From assembly GCA_020846745.1 (NCBI GenBank), contig JADLDI010000074.1:1-64000 (forward strand): a stretch of 64,000 bases of DNA. The letters run 5' to 3'. Below are positions 36,549-45,401 of this stretch, piece by piece. Positions within the stretch are counted from its first letter, which is position 1; every line of letters starts with the position of its first letter. The notes beneath the pieces were generated by a model that saw only the letters and a list, made by a program, of their open reading frames with translations, had not been told where the DNA came from and made no database searches. The DNA is from Bryobacterales bacterium (GTDB taxonomy: Bacteria > Acidobacteriota > Terriglobia > Bryobacterales > Bryobacteraceae). A program made the translations under genes and the position numbers.

Positions 36549-36680
36549 CTACCGGCGCGCGCCGCGCTGCGGGTTTTTCACTTTGGTCTGGCGCTTCTTC
36601 TTGTCCTTGCGCTTCGGCTTGGAAATGACGAACGTTCCCGAACCGTGATATTCCGCCTGCCACAATTTATCTTCAGCCAC
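36549..36680 (-). CDS. 43-residue highly basic small protein
   Basis: GTG at 36680, with AGGA in the upstream GTTAGGAAATCC, opens a 43-residue frame ending TAG at 36549-36551, 26 bases before the gudD start. The N-terminal 20 residues (AEDKLWQAEYHGSGTF) look folded. The rest is dominated by Lys/Arg (KPKRKDKKKRQTK, then GARR), as in ribosome- or nucleic-acid-associated peptides. No family is recognised. The absence of an ATG and its small size leave some doubt. Confidence 0.5.
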   Translation of the reverse strand: MAEDKLWQAEYHGSGTFVISKPKRKDKKKRQTKVKNPQRGARR

Positions 36681-36756
36681 TTTGGATTTCCTAACCTTTA
36701 CCAGATGGGGGATTTAGCGGGCCAAGCCGCAATCTGTTATTCTAGCGCAGCCGCCT

Positions 36757-37194
36757 ATGTCCACACAGCAAAGCTACAAAAACCACGCGCAGTATGTTTT
36801 TGCCTTTCACGTAGTCCTGTTCGGGATCGTTTTGTTGACCCTGATCGGGGCGGGAGTCAACCTGTATCAATCGTGGGGCGATCACGAACGGATGTATTCC
36901 GCCTCGCTGATTTTCGTCATCATGATCGCATTCGCGATTTTGATGATCCTCGCGCGCGTCTTCGCCCTCAAAGCACAGGACCGAGCAATTCGCGCCGAAG
37001 AAAATCTCCGCCACTTCGTCCTGACCGGCAAGTTGCTGCCGGCGTCGCTTTCGGTGAAGCAGATTGTCGCTCTCCGCTTCGCACCGGACGCCGAATTCCC
37101 GGCCTTGGCCGCGGAAGCCGCTGCAAAAGACATGGCCCCCGACGCCATCAAGCAATCCATCAAAACCTGGAAACCCGATACCTATCGCGTTTGA
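36757..37194 (+). CDS. Two-helix membrane protein, DUF6526-like
   Basis: A 145-residue protein with two membrane helices (about residues 17-38 and 48-66) and a cytosolic C-terminal half that is Ala/Glu/Lys-rich. The arrangement (KNHAQYVFAFHVV, then a helix pair, then REE-like acidic segment) resembles DUF6526 family proteins, whose function is unknown. It is divergent from the small basic gene and ends just before a dispersed repeat. Confidence 0.7.
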   Translation: MSTQQSYKNHAQYVFAFHVVLFGIVLLTLIGAGVNLYQSWGDHERMYSASLIFVIMIAFAILMILARVFALKAQDRAIRAEENLRHFVLTGKLLPASLSVKQIVALRFAPDAEFPALAAEAAAKDMAPDAIKQSIKTWKPDTYRV

Positions 37195-37209
37195 AAAGCG
37201 GCAGGATCC

Positions 37210-37254
37210 GTGTGGGGCGAACGTCCGCGGTCGGGGCTGACGTCCCGGTCGGCC
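37210..37254 (-). repeat. Dispersed double-hairpin repeat, copy B (reverse orientation)
   Basis: Reverse complement of the 45-base element seen at 29501 and 52917, starting GGCCGACCGGGACGTCAG and ending CGCCCCACAC. It lies between two convergent gene ends and touches the alcohol dehydrogenase stop codon directly. Confidence 0.8.
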
Positions 37255-38511
37255 CTAGCTCATCAAACGGATCCCACCCAAATCCCCATTGGCCCCAGCT
37301 TCCAGTACCGGACCCATAAAGTCATCCACCTGCTCCGGCTTCATGGGCACCGGCATATTCTCGAGCTTCATCCGCAGTTGCGGATTCTTTGCCGCCGTCA
37401 GCGCCCGGTCGATATGTTCGCGCGTAAATCCAGGCACTTCCTCCAACTTCACGGGATTGCCCACTCGCTGCTCCAATTCAACGATCCCGCGCGCGACGGC
37501 CTCAGCCAGCGGCCGGCCTTCGCTTGGCCTCTCGTTTGTCGGCAGCAACTCGAGCACTTTCGCTAACTGCGTCTGCACCGCCGGTGAATAGAAGACGGTG
37601 TAATAAGGGTTCATCAGCGCGCACGCGCGTCCGTGCGACAAGATGTCCACCAGCGAAAAACTCGTGAGGTGCGCACCGTTCGTGCCACCTAACATAATCG
37701 AGTATCCACCGAGGTCGGTCGCGTACCCCAACCCGGCCCGCGCCTCCTTGTCGTGCGGATCTTTCACGACGCGCGGCAGATACTCGGCCACGAGCCCGAT
37801 GCCTTCCAGCGCCACTTTTTCCACCCACTCGAAGTTCGATTTGCCGGTCGCGCCGTAATAGACCTCCAGGCAATGCGCCATCCCGTCCAGCGCGCCGTCG
37901 GCCGTCAGCGACCGTGGCGAATCCAGGGTCACCGCGTAATCGAACAGCGACACCTGCGGCACAATCGCCTCATCGACGATCAGCTTCTTCTGCCCTACGT
38001 GTACGTCGGTAATGTTCGAGTACTTGGTCAGATGCGCGGCGGACGACGATGCACTCTGGATGGCGAGGTGCGGCGTCAACGCCTTGCCGGTCGCCTTCAG
38101 CTTCGCCGTCACCAGTCCCATCCCGAAATACTCTTCGATCGATCCGCCGAGTGTCCGCAGCACTTCCGCCGCCTTCGCACAGTCGATCGTGCTGCCGCCG
38201 CCGAAGCTGACAATGCAGTCCGGTTGCGTCTCAACTAATTCCTGTGTCAGCCGCTGTAAGTCTTCAAGCGGTGCGTTCGGCGCCGCACCGGCCACCTGCT
38301 TCACCACTTCCACGCCCGCCTGTTTGAGCGACCGTGCGATCTCGTCCGCATACGCGTCCGACCCTGGGAAGGTGTCCCTGATTAGCACCGCGCGTTTGCC
38401 CAGCCGTGCGCAGAGCGTTCCCGCCTCGCCCAGCACGCCAAATCCCGAAACAAACGTATCGCCCTTGAACGCCTTCAACAGGGCCGCCGCTCTATCAAAT
38501 GATGTGCTCAT
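37255..38511 (-). CDS. Iron-containing alcohol dehydrogenase
   Basis: A 418-residue group III Fe-dependent alcohol dehydrogenase. NAD(P)-binding SFGGGSTIDCAK (about residues 100-111) and metal-binding segments DGALDGMAHCLE and GTNGAHLTSFSLVD with the usual His and Asp ligands are present. It would interconvert an aldehyde and an alcohol, or reduce a sugar-derived semialdehyde, in the cytoplasm. A ribosome site AGGGG precedes ATG 38511. It follows the GH42-like gene by 20 bases on the same strand, suggesting co-transcription. Confidence 0.9.
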   Translation of the reverse strand: MSTSFDRAAALLKAFKGDTFVSGFGVLGEAGTLCARLGKRAVLIRDTFPGSDAYADEIARSLKQAGVEVVKQVAGAAPNAPLEDLQRLTQELVETQPDCIVSFGGGSTIDCAKAAEVLRTLGGSIEEYFGMGLVTAKLKATGKALTPHLAIQSASSSAAHLTKYSNITDVHVGQKKLIVDEAIVPQVSLFDYAVTLDSPRSLTADGALDGMAHCLEVYYGATGKSNFEWVEKVALEGIGLVAEYLPRVVKDPHDKEARAGLGYATDLGGYSIMLGGTNGAHLTSFSLVDILSHGRACALMNPYYTVFYSPAVQTQLAKVLELLPTNERPSEGRPLAEAVARGIVELEQRVGNPVKLEEVPGFTREHIDRALTAAKNPQLRMKLENMPVPMKPEQVDDFMGPVLEAGANGDLGGIRLMS

Positions 38512-38531
38512 CTTTGTCCCCTTGTCCCTTC

Positions 38532-40802
38532 CTATCGCAGTGCTATCTCATATGGCGGAATGGTCACGGGCGCTCCCGCCTTCGCTCCCGCCAACCGGAT
38601 CGTCCCCGGATGGTTGCTGAAGTTCAGCATGGCAATCTTACCGCTTTCCAGCACGCTCCAGTACACCCCCGGTGTCCGCGTCATCCGCAACGCGTCTTTG
38701 ATCCCCGGATGTAAGTCCGGCATCTTCCGTAACTCGTCCGCCACAAACTCCGCGTAGAACTCCGCCGGAATCGCGTCGCCGTGATACACAATCACCTTAC
38801 CTTTGCCGGTCTGTCCGCCTATCCATCGTCCGGTAATCGACCCGTCGCCTTCCACGGTCTGCATATACCCGCGATGCTGCCGCGGCATGATCACCGTTCC
38901 GCCCTTCCGGACCCACGCGTCAATCCGCTCCAGCACCGCTTTTTCGGTATAAGGACCCCACAGAAACACCAGCACCTTGTACTTATCCAGCGCGCCATCC
39001 AATACCATCTGCTCGCCGGCATAGTCGTAATCCGTTTCCACCCGCAGCGCACGCGCCATTTGGAAATAGTTCGATCCCCAGCGGTAGCGCACCAGTTCAT
39101 CGTTCAACTTAATCGACGCGTCCGGATAGAGCGTCGCCACCTCGATCACCGGGCGCGACCGCTGGTCCATCAGATTGCCGTACTTGATCCATGCTTCCAC
39201 GGCATAATCGTTATCGGTCAGATTGAAGAGGTAATAAAACAGATGCTCCGCATTCGTCGTGAACGCGTTAAACAGCCGCGCCATCACGCCGCGTTTGCTC
39301 GCATACCCGCCGGGTTCGTACCCCAGCGCGGCGCCGTAATACCGCGCCGCTGACGATGCCATGCGCGTGATCGTGAAGTTATCCGGAAAGTTATCGCTCT
39401 CATTCGTCAACCGCATGCCGCCCTTTACCTTCGACATGCTCTTCGCCTGATAACTATAATCCGTCCCAATTTCTACCGGACCCCACCCACCCGACGATTG
39501 GTGAATCACGGCGTTCGGCAACGCCTCCCTCGACCAGATGGCCCACTTCTCGCACCACTTACTCATTTCGTCCATGTACCAGGTCCCGAAGTCCACTCGC
39601 TTTCGCCGGTTCTCAGTCAAATACGGCAGAAACGGCTTCACCTCGTCGAAACTCCCATACTGCGACTCCCACGCTTTGTTCAACCGGCTCACATCCGGAT
39701 ACACCCCGCGCAAAAACGTCTGCAGCGACCGTGGCGCATACTCGTCGCCCGCCCAGTAACCAATATGGTTATGCGCGCTGCGGAAGCCGAACCCTGGACC
39801 CTTGGCCGGATACTGCGCCTCACCATAATCTCCACTTGGCCCCAACCGTATGCCCAGCAATCCCTTCCGATTTCCGTAGTGCTTCCCAAACTCTATCAGG
39901 AACCGCTGCGCATACTTCGCCTGCGCGGGATAGAAGATCGACTGTGTATCGTCCTCTAACCCGTGCTCCAGGCACTTGAACCGCACGTTATCTTTCGAAT
40001 CGAAGAACCACTTCGGCAGCGCATAGCCCGACCCTACCACCAGCATCGGGAACCACTTCACCCCGTGCCTCTCTAACTCGTCCACCACCGAGTCGTAGAA
40101 ACTCCAATCGAACACCCCCGGCTCACGCTCAATCAACCCCCACTTTACATAACTCTCCACTCCATTGAATCCCAGCGCCCGAACCAGCGGCAGCCGGTTC
40201 CGTAAGTGCGCCGGCGCATCCTTCACATGGTCCGGACTTAGCTCCTCGCCCGCCGCCGTCGTCACCCGCTGCGTGTTCGATTTAAAGTCGATCGCCGGTT
40301 TCACAAGCGGAACCGGCTCAATCACCGGTTGCTCGCTCAACAGCCGCACCGCCCGCAGATAGTCCAGCCCTTCTACCCTTACCGTGTTACTTAGCGCCGC
40401 CCGGTCATATCGGAACACCGCTTTCCGCACTTGCCCGCTGTTCACCCGCGCTATGCCCCACTGGTCGCGCTCATGCACGCTTGGTGAAATCCCGATTAAT
40501 CCGTAACCTTGATCCAGGAACTCCACGGACAGCCAAACCACGGGTGACGTCGCCACGCCGTCCGCGATCGCAAACACATACGGCGCCCGCGTAAACCAGT
40601 TATCCGCCGGTTTCAAACGCACCACCGCGCCGTTCGCCGTCGTCTCGATCCGCCACACCGAATCTGGCGACTTCTGCAGGGTTAACCCTCGCGATTGGGC
40701 CGGCAGCCGCGCCTCCCAAACGGCTAATTCCGCCGCCGGCGCGGCCGCTACTGCCCCAAACAACATGACAACGGGAATAAGAGACGATAAAGTATCCAAC
40801 AT
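38532..40802 (-). CDS. Exported glycoside hydrolase, GH42/GH14-like TIM barrel
   Basis: A 756-residue exported protein with signal peptide about 1-23. Residues about 25-190 form a beta-sandwich, and about 200-560 a TIM barrel opening with GFNGVESYVKWGLIEREPGVFDW, typical of beta-galactosidase-like clans. A glutamine amidotransferase-like segment (about 600-700) and a short beta module follow. Sequence alone does not settle the catalytic acids or substrate. It is divergent from the next, similar protein, 63 bases apart. Confidence 0.75.
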   Translation of the reverse strand: MLDTLSSLIPVVMLFGAVAAAPAAELAVWEARLPAQSRGLTLQKSPDSVWRIETTANGAVVRLKPADNWFTRAPYVFAIADGVATSPVVWLSVEFLDQGYGLIGISPSVHERDQWGIARVNSGQVRKAVFRYDRAALSNTVRVEGLDYLRAVRLLSEQPVIEPVPLVKPAIDFKSNTQRVTTAAGEELSPDHVKDAPAHLRNRLPLVRALGFNGVESYVKWGLIEREPGVFDWSFYDSVVDELERHGVKWFPMLVVGSGYALPKWFFDSKDNVRFKCLEHGLEDDTQSIFYPAQAKYAQRFLIEFGKHYGNRKGLLGIRLGPSGDYGEAQYPAKGPGFGFRSAHNHIGYWAGDEYAPRSLQTFLRGVYPDVSRLNKAWESQYGSFDEVKPFLPYLTENRRKRVDFGTWYMDEMSKWCEKWAIWSREALPNAVIHQSSGGWGPVEIGTDYSYQAKSMSKVKGGMRLTNESDNFPDNFTITRMASSAARYYGAALGYEPGGYASKRGVMARLFNAFTTNAEHLFYYLFNLTDNDYAVEAWIKYGNLMDQRSRPVIEVATLYPDASIKLNDELVRYRWGSNYFQMARALRVETDYDYAGEQMVLDGALDKYKVLVFLWGPYTEKAVLERIDAWVRKGGTVIMPRQHRGYMQTVEGDGSITGRWIGGQTGKGKVIVYHGDAIPAEFYAEFVADELRKMPDLHPGIKDALRMTRTPGVYWSVLESGKIAMLNFSNHPGTIRLAGAKAGAPVTIPPYEIALR

Positions 40803-40865
40803 GGAGGCTCGTACCGGATTTTCTCATGCGATTAGCCGCAGGCACAACCTAAGCGAGGCTGTCTT

Positions 40866-43091
40866 ATGACGCGCCGCCGGTTCGCCTCGCTCGCCGCCAC
40901 GGCTCCGCTGCTCGGCGCTCAATCGGCAACGGCTACCACGGCACAGGTCCGCTTCCACAACGGGACTCCCACGCTGTTCGTCAACGGACAGCCCACCTTT
41001 GCCGGTTATCTCTGGACATCTCCGCCCACTCCCGGTCCGCCCACTCCCGGCAAGTGGGACGCCGCCGATTCCGCTCGGGCCGCGGCGGCTTCCGGCGTCC
41101 ATATGTATGCTTTCGATGTCGGCGCAGGTCACGAGTGGACTCGCCCGGAGTACGACTTCTCTACCGTCAAGACCCGCTACGGCCGCGTCCTTGATGCCGA
41201 CCCGCAGGCGCGATTCCACCTCCGCTGCCACCTTGAAATCGGCATCGACGATTGGTGGAGCAAACTCCACCCCGACGAACTCGAACTCCACTCCAATGGC
41301 CGCCGCTACACCCAATCCTTCGCGTCCACCGTCTGGCGCACCCAAGCCAAAGCCTTCCTCAAGGCCTACATCGCCTACCTGAGAGAAACCGGCCTGCTCG
41401 ACCGTGTTGTTGCCGTCCAGGTCGGCGGCGGCCACACCGGCGAATGGGTGAAGGGCGAAACGTCCATGTACACCGTCTGTGGCGACTACTCCGAACCCAT
41501 GCGCCGCCACTTTCGCGCCTGGCTTCGCAATCGCTACAACAACGACGAAACCGCTTTGCGCCGCGCCTGGAACGACCCGCAGATCAGCTTCGCCAACGCC
41601 GAAGTTCCGCCCGCCGCCGACCAACTCGATGCCCGCCAGCCCATCTTTCGCGACCCGAAAGTCGAGTCCCGGACTATTGATTATTTCCGCTGCCTCGCCG
41701 AACTCTGTGGCGACCTTGTCATCGATTACTGCCGCACCGTCAAGGAAGTTACGAATAACCTGAAACTCGCCGGGGCCTTCTACGGCTATGTCACCGAGTT
41801 AGCCTGGAACGGCGAATTCTTTGCCGAGCGTCCCGATAGCGATTATTCCACGTATCAGCGCAGCGGCCACCTCGGCCTCCGCGCAGTTCTCAACTCGCCA
41901 TACGTCGACTTCTTAGTGAGCCCGTACAGCTACGGTTTCCGCGGCATGGGCGGCGACGGACCCAGCATGGTCCCCGCCGAATCCGCCCGCATCCACAACA
42001 AACTGGTCTTGATCGAAGACGACACACGCACCCACCTCGACACCTCTGGCCTCTACGGCCGTGCGGTCAACTTAGAAGAATCAACGGCCATTCTCCGCCG
42101 CAACTTCGCCGGAGCCATGTCCCGCGGCCAAGGCGTTTGGTGGACCTCCTGGGGCATGGACGCCAGTAAAGAACCGGCGTTCTCGAAGCTCTATCACGAA
42201 TTCTCGGACTTAGGAACCAAACTTCTTGCCACGGATCGCACCCCATCGTCCGACATCGCCGTCCTGATCGATGACGAAAGCCTGTTCTATCAAACCAGCC
42301 GCCATAACTTCGACATCCCCGGCATTTTCCAGCAAAAACTCTGGGGCTTGGCGCACCTAGGCGCTCCGGTCGACACTTATCTGTTACAGGACCTGATCGA
42401 CAACCGCCTGAAGCCTTACAAGCTCTACATATTCCTGAACGCGTTCCGGCTCGACGCCGACCGTCGCCGCGCCCTGGCCGCCGCGCTCCATCGCGACAAA
42501 CGCGTGGCCCTCTGGATCTACGCCGCCGGATACGTTAAGGACGACTTGTCCGCCGCCAACGCCACCGAACTAACAGGCTTCCAGTTCGCCACCGGCGACC
42601 GTCCCTGGGGACCGCTCATGCACCTGACCAACTTCAGCCACCCCATCACCAACGGACTTACACAGGACCTGACCTGGGGCACGAACAACAAACTCGCGCC
42701 CATCCTTTATGTAGAGGACCCTGCGGCCACCGTCCTGGGCCAGGTCGTCTTCTCCCAGGGCGTCACCCGGCCCGGCTTCGCCGTCAAAACCTTTCCCTAT
42801 TGGACGTCTATCTATTCCGCCGCACCCGCCCTGCCCGCGGTCCTGCTCCGCAACATAGCGCGCTTCGCCGGCGTCCACATCTATTCGGATCAAGGCGACG
42901 TAGTCTACGCCACAAAAGACTTACTGGCCATCCACACCCTGTCCGGCGGGCCGAGAAGAATTCCGTTACCGCGACAAGCTATCAAAGTGGAGGACCTGTT
43001 CGCTAATAGACAAGTCGCCAAGAATACCTCAACGCTCCAGGTCACGTTACCCCCGAACTCGACGACTTTGTACCTGATCTCCCATGCTTAA
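40866..43091 (+). CDS. Exported GH42-like beta-galactosidase-type protein (Tat-type leader)
   Basis: A 741-residue protein with a twin-arginine leader (MTRRRFASLAATAPLLGA). The barrel starts around residue 65 with ASGVHMYAFDVGAGHEW. It includes an AVQVGGGHTGEW strand, where an acid residue would be expected, and WNDPQISF. The second half (about 440-600) looks like a beta-galactosidase trimerisation domain (DIAVLIDDESLFYQ). The substrate is unknown. Its stop overlaps the next gene by 8 bases, tying it to the mannonate dehydratase homologue. Confidence 0.72.
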   Translation: MTRRRFASLAATAPLLGAQSATATTAQVRFHNGTPTLFVNGQPTFAGYLWTSPPTPGPPTPGKWDAADSARAAAASGVHMYAFDVGAGHEWTRPEYDFSTVKTRYGRVLDADPQARFHLRCHLEIGIDDWWSKLHPDELELHSNGRRYTQSFASTVWRTQAKAFLKAYIAYLRETGLLDRVVAVQVGGGHTGEWVKGETSMYTVCGDYSEPMRRHFRAWLRNRYNNDETALRRAWNDPQISFANAEVPPAADQLDARQPIFRDPKVESRTIDYFRCLAELCGDLVIDYCRTVKEVTNNLKLAGAFYGYVTELAWNGEFFAERPDSDYSTYQRSGHLGLRAVLNSPYVDFLVSPYSYGFRGMGGDGPSMVPAESARIHNKLVLIEDDTRTHLDTSGLYGRAVNLEESTAILRRNFAGAMSRGQGVWWTSWGMDASKEPAFSKLYHEFSDLGTKLLATDRTPSSDIAVLIDDESLFYQTSRHNFDIPGIFQQKLWGLAHLGAPVDTYLLQDLIDNRLKPYKLYIFLNAFRLDADRRRALAAALHRDKRVALWIYAAGYVKDDLSAANATELTGFQFATGDRPWGPLMHLTNFSHPITNGLTQDLTWGTNNKLAPILYVEDPAATVLGQVVFSQGVTRPGFAVKTFPYWTSIYSAAPALPAVLLRNIARFAGVHIYSDQGDVVYATKDLLAIHTLSGGPRRIPLPRQAIKVEDLFANRQVAKNTSTLQVTLPPNSTTLYLISHA

Positions 43092-44133
43092 TCGCCGGAC
43101 CCTGCTTCAATCGCTGGCTGCCGCCGCCACCCTGAAAGCCCAACCGGGCCCCGGATCTTTCCCCTTGGCCCCTCTGCGCCCCACCGGACTCCGCATCGGC
43201 AACAGCATTCCGCTCGAATCCACCTATGAGCAACTCCGGGCGCACGCCCGCTTAGGCGTCGAATACGCCTCGACCGGAGCCGCCAAACTCTCCGACGCCA
43301 CTCCGCAGAAACTTGAGGAAGCCCGCCGCCGCTTCGAACAGGCCGGACTTCGTATCTACAACTTCCGCGTCAGCGAACTCCACAACTGCGGACCCATCGT
43401 GCTCGCCACTCCCGACCGCGACCGCCACATCGAGATGTTCAAAACCCACCTACGCAACTGCGGCGCCGCGGGCATCCACTACATCACCTATGCCCACGTC
43501 GTGAACATCGAAATCGCGGCTTACTACCAGACCGGAACCACTTACACCCGGGGCGACATTCCCACCCGCGAGTTCGACGCGGTGAAAGGCGCTGCACTCC
43601 CTAACTCCCACGGCCGCACCTATACCGCCGCCGAGCTATGGGACTCGTTCTCCTACTTTATCCGCGCCGTTATGCCCGTGGCTGAACAAGCGGGCGTCCG
43701 CATCGGTGTCCACCCGGACGATCCGCCCATGCCCATGCTCGGCGGCATCGCCCGCATCTTCAACACCGTCGATGGCTACCGCCGTGCCATCAAGATTGCG
43801 AACAGCCCCAACTTCGGCATCTGCCTCTGTGTCGGTACCTGGTCCGAAGGCGGCGCCTCTACCGGGGCCAGCCCCATCGAAATGATCCGCGAGTTCGGCC
43901 CAAAAGGCAAGCTCTTCAAAATCCATTTCCGCAATGTCGACCGCCCCCTTCCCGTTTTCAAAGAAACTATGATCGAAGACGGCTACACCGACATGTGGGG
44001 TGTCATGAAGGCCCTTCGGCAAACAGGCTTCAACGGCGCCATCATCCCCGACCACACCCCCGGTGGGCAATGGCAATACACGCTCGGCTACATGAAAGCC
44101 CTCCGCGACCGAGCCGTCGCCGAAAAACTGTAG
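43084..44133 (+). CDS. Exported mannonate dehydratase homologue (UxuA-like)
   Basis: A 349-residue TIM-barrel protein. Typical UxuA landmarks are VRIGVHPDDPPMPMLGG, ICLCVGTWSEGG, KIHFRNVDR and GYTDMWGVMKAL followed by PDHTPGG. They would dehydrate D-mannonate to 2-keto-3-deoxygluconate. It begins with a Tat-like leader (MLNRRTLLQSLAAAA), unusual for this normally cytosolic enzyme. It overlaps the upstream GH42-like gene by 8 bases. Either the reaction is done in the periplasm or the protein has moved to another substrate. Confidence 0.82.
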   Translation: MLNRRTLLQSLAAAATLKAQPGPGSFPLAPLRPTGLRIGNSIPLESTYEQLRAHARLGVEYASTGAAKLSDATPQKLEEARRRFEQAGLRIYNFRVSELHNCGPIVLATPDRDRHIEMFKTHLRNCGAAGIHYITYAHVVNIEIAAYYQTGTTYTRGDIPTREFDAVKGAALPNSHGRTYTAAELWDSFSYFIRAVMPVAEQAGVRIGVHPDDPPMPMLGGIARIFNTVDGYRRAIKIANSPNFGICLCVGTWSEGGASTGASPIEMIREFGPKGKLFKIHFRNVDRPLPVFKETMIEDGYTDMWGVMKALRQTGFNGAIIPDHTPGGQWQYTLGYMKALRDRAVAEKL

Positions 44134-44177
44134 CCCGCATTTAGTAGCTTGCGAGATGAAATAAAGTTGCGCCGGCG

Positions 44178-45401
44178 CTAGTGTATCGTTCGCGTCTTCC
44201 GGTTCATATAGTCCATCAGCAGATACTGCCCCAGCGTGTAGGGTGTCGTGAAGTAAGCCTTGCCCCGGCACATCTCCGTTACCTTCTGCACAAACTGGAT
44301 CAGCCCATGATCCGACGCCAGCATGAACGTATTGATCAGGATGCCCTGCCGCTTGCACCGGCTTACCTCTTCGAGCGTCCGGCTGATCACCAGCGGATCG
44401 AGCCCAAACGCGTTCCGGTAAATCCGCCCATCTTCGAGCGTGAGCGCCGAAGGCTTTCCATCGGTGATCATGATGATCTGCTTCATGTCCTTCTTCTCTT
44501 GCGCCAGCAGGCGCTGCGCCAGAATCAGGCCATCGCGCGTATTCGTATAATAAGGGCCAACCTCTACGCGGGCTAACTCGCCCAGCCGTAACTCCTCCGC
44601 CGAGTTATGAAACAAGACACAACGCAAACTATCCCCGGGATATTGCGTCCGGATCAGGTGTGCCAGCGCCAGGGCCACCCGTTTGGCCGGCGTAAACCGG
44701 TCCTCGCCGTACAGGATCATCGAATGGCTGCAATCGAGCATCAGCACCGTGGCGCACGAACTCTGGTACTCGCTCTGATGCACGTGCAAATCCGAGTATT
44801 CCAGGTGGAGCGGAAGCTTGACGCCTTCCCGCTGCATGGCGGCAAACAGCGTCGCGCTGACATCCAGATTCAGCACGTCGCCGAATTCGTAAGGCTTTGC
44901 GCCGCCGCTCGCCTCCACCCCCGTGGCAAGGTCGCGCGTGTCATGCGCACCGAAGCTCGACTTACCCAGCGACCCCAGTAAGTCCTTAAGCGTCTTGTAA
45001 CCCAGAAAGTCCACGGACTTATCCGCTATCTCAAACCGCGCCTCGCCGGGCTGCTTTCCCTGGCCGGTCTCGCCGGCTTTCTGATCAGTTGAGAGATATC
45101 CTTCGTCAATCAGTTTCTGCGCCAGCCGCTGCACGAGATCTTCCAGGTCTTCCCCGCTCAACTGCTCCAAACGCTGCCGCATCTCTTCGGCCTGCGCCGG
45201 ATCGAACAACTCGCCGTTCAACAGCGCCCGCTCAATCGCCTTCCGCAATTCATCGAGCGTATGCGCGTTCATCTCCGACATATCGAAGTCCCACGGCCGG
45301 TACCCGCTCTGCAGCAGATAGTCCGCCAGCGCACGCAGAAGATCTTCGGCGCTGATCCCCAGATCGTCGCCGATGAACTTCGTATACTCGATCCGCTTCA
45401 C
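44178..45401 (-). CDS. VWA domain protein paired with MoxR ATPase
   Basis: A 407-residue protein with a C-terminal von Willebrand factor A domain. Its MIDAS motif DCSHSM (about residue 224) is near-canonical (DxSxS with Cys/His variants), followed by the downstream Thr and Asp (ITDGKPSA). The start is GTG at 45401, overlapping the stop of the ATPase gene by 4 bases (GTGA). VWA/MoxR pairs act as chaperones that insert metals or remodel complexes; the target here is unknown. Confidence 0.9.
   Translation of the reverse strand: MKRIEYTKFIGDDLGISAEDLLRALADYLLQSGYRPWDFDMSEMNAHTLDELRKAIERALLNGELFDPAQAEEMRQRLEQLSGEDLEDLVQRLAQKLIDEGYLSTDQKAGETGQGKQPGEARFEIADKSVDFLGYKTLKDLLGSLGKSSFGAHDTRDLATGVEASGGAKPYEFGDVLNLDVSATLFAAMQREGVKLPLHLEYSDLHVHQSEYQSSCATVLMLDCSHSMILYGEDRFTPAKRVALALAHLIRTQYPGDSLRCVLFHNSAEELRLGELARVEVGPYYTNTRDGLILAQRLLAQEKKDMKQIIMITDGKPSALTLEDGRIYRNAFGLDPLVISRTLEEVSRCKRQGILINTFMLASDHGLIQFVQKVTEMCRGKAYFTTPYTLGQYLLMDYMNRKTRTIH

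Noticed and set aside
40824..41624. A 266-codon minus-strand frame opposite the GH42-like gene
   Set aside because: The plus-strand gene has a Tat leader and a continuous barrel sequence; the antisense frame has no domain.
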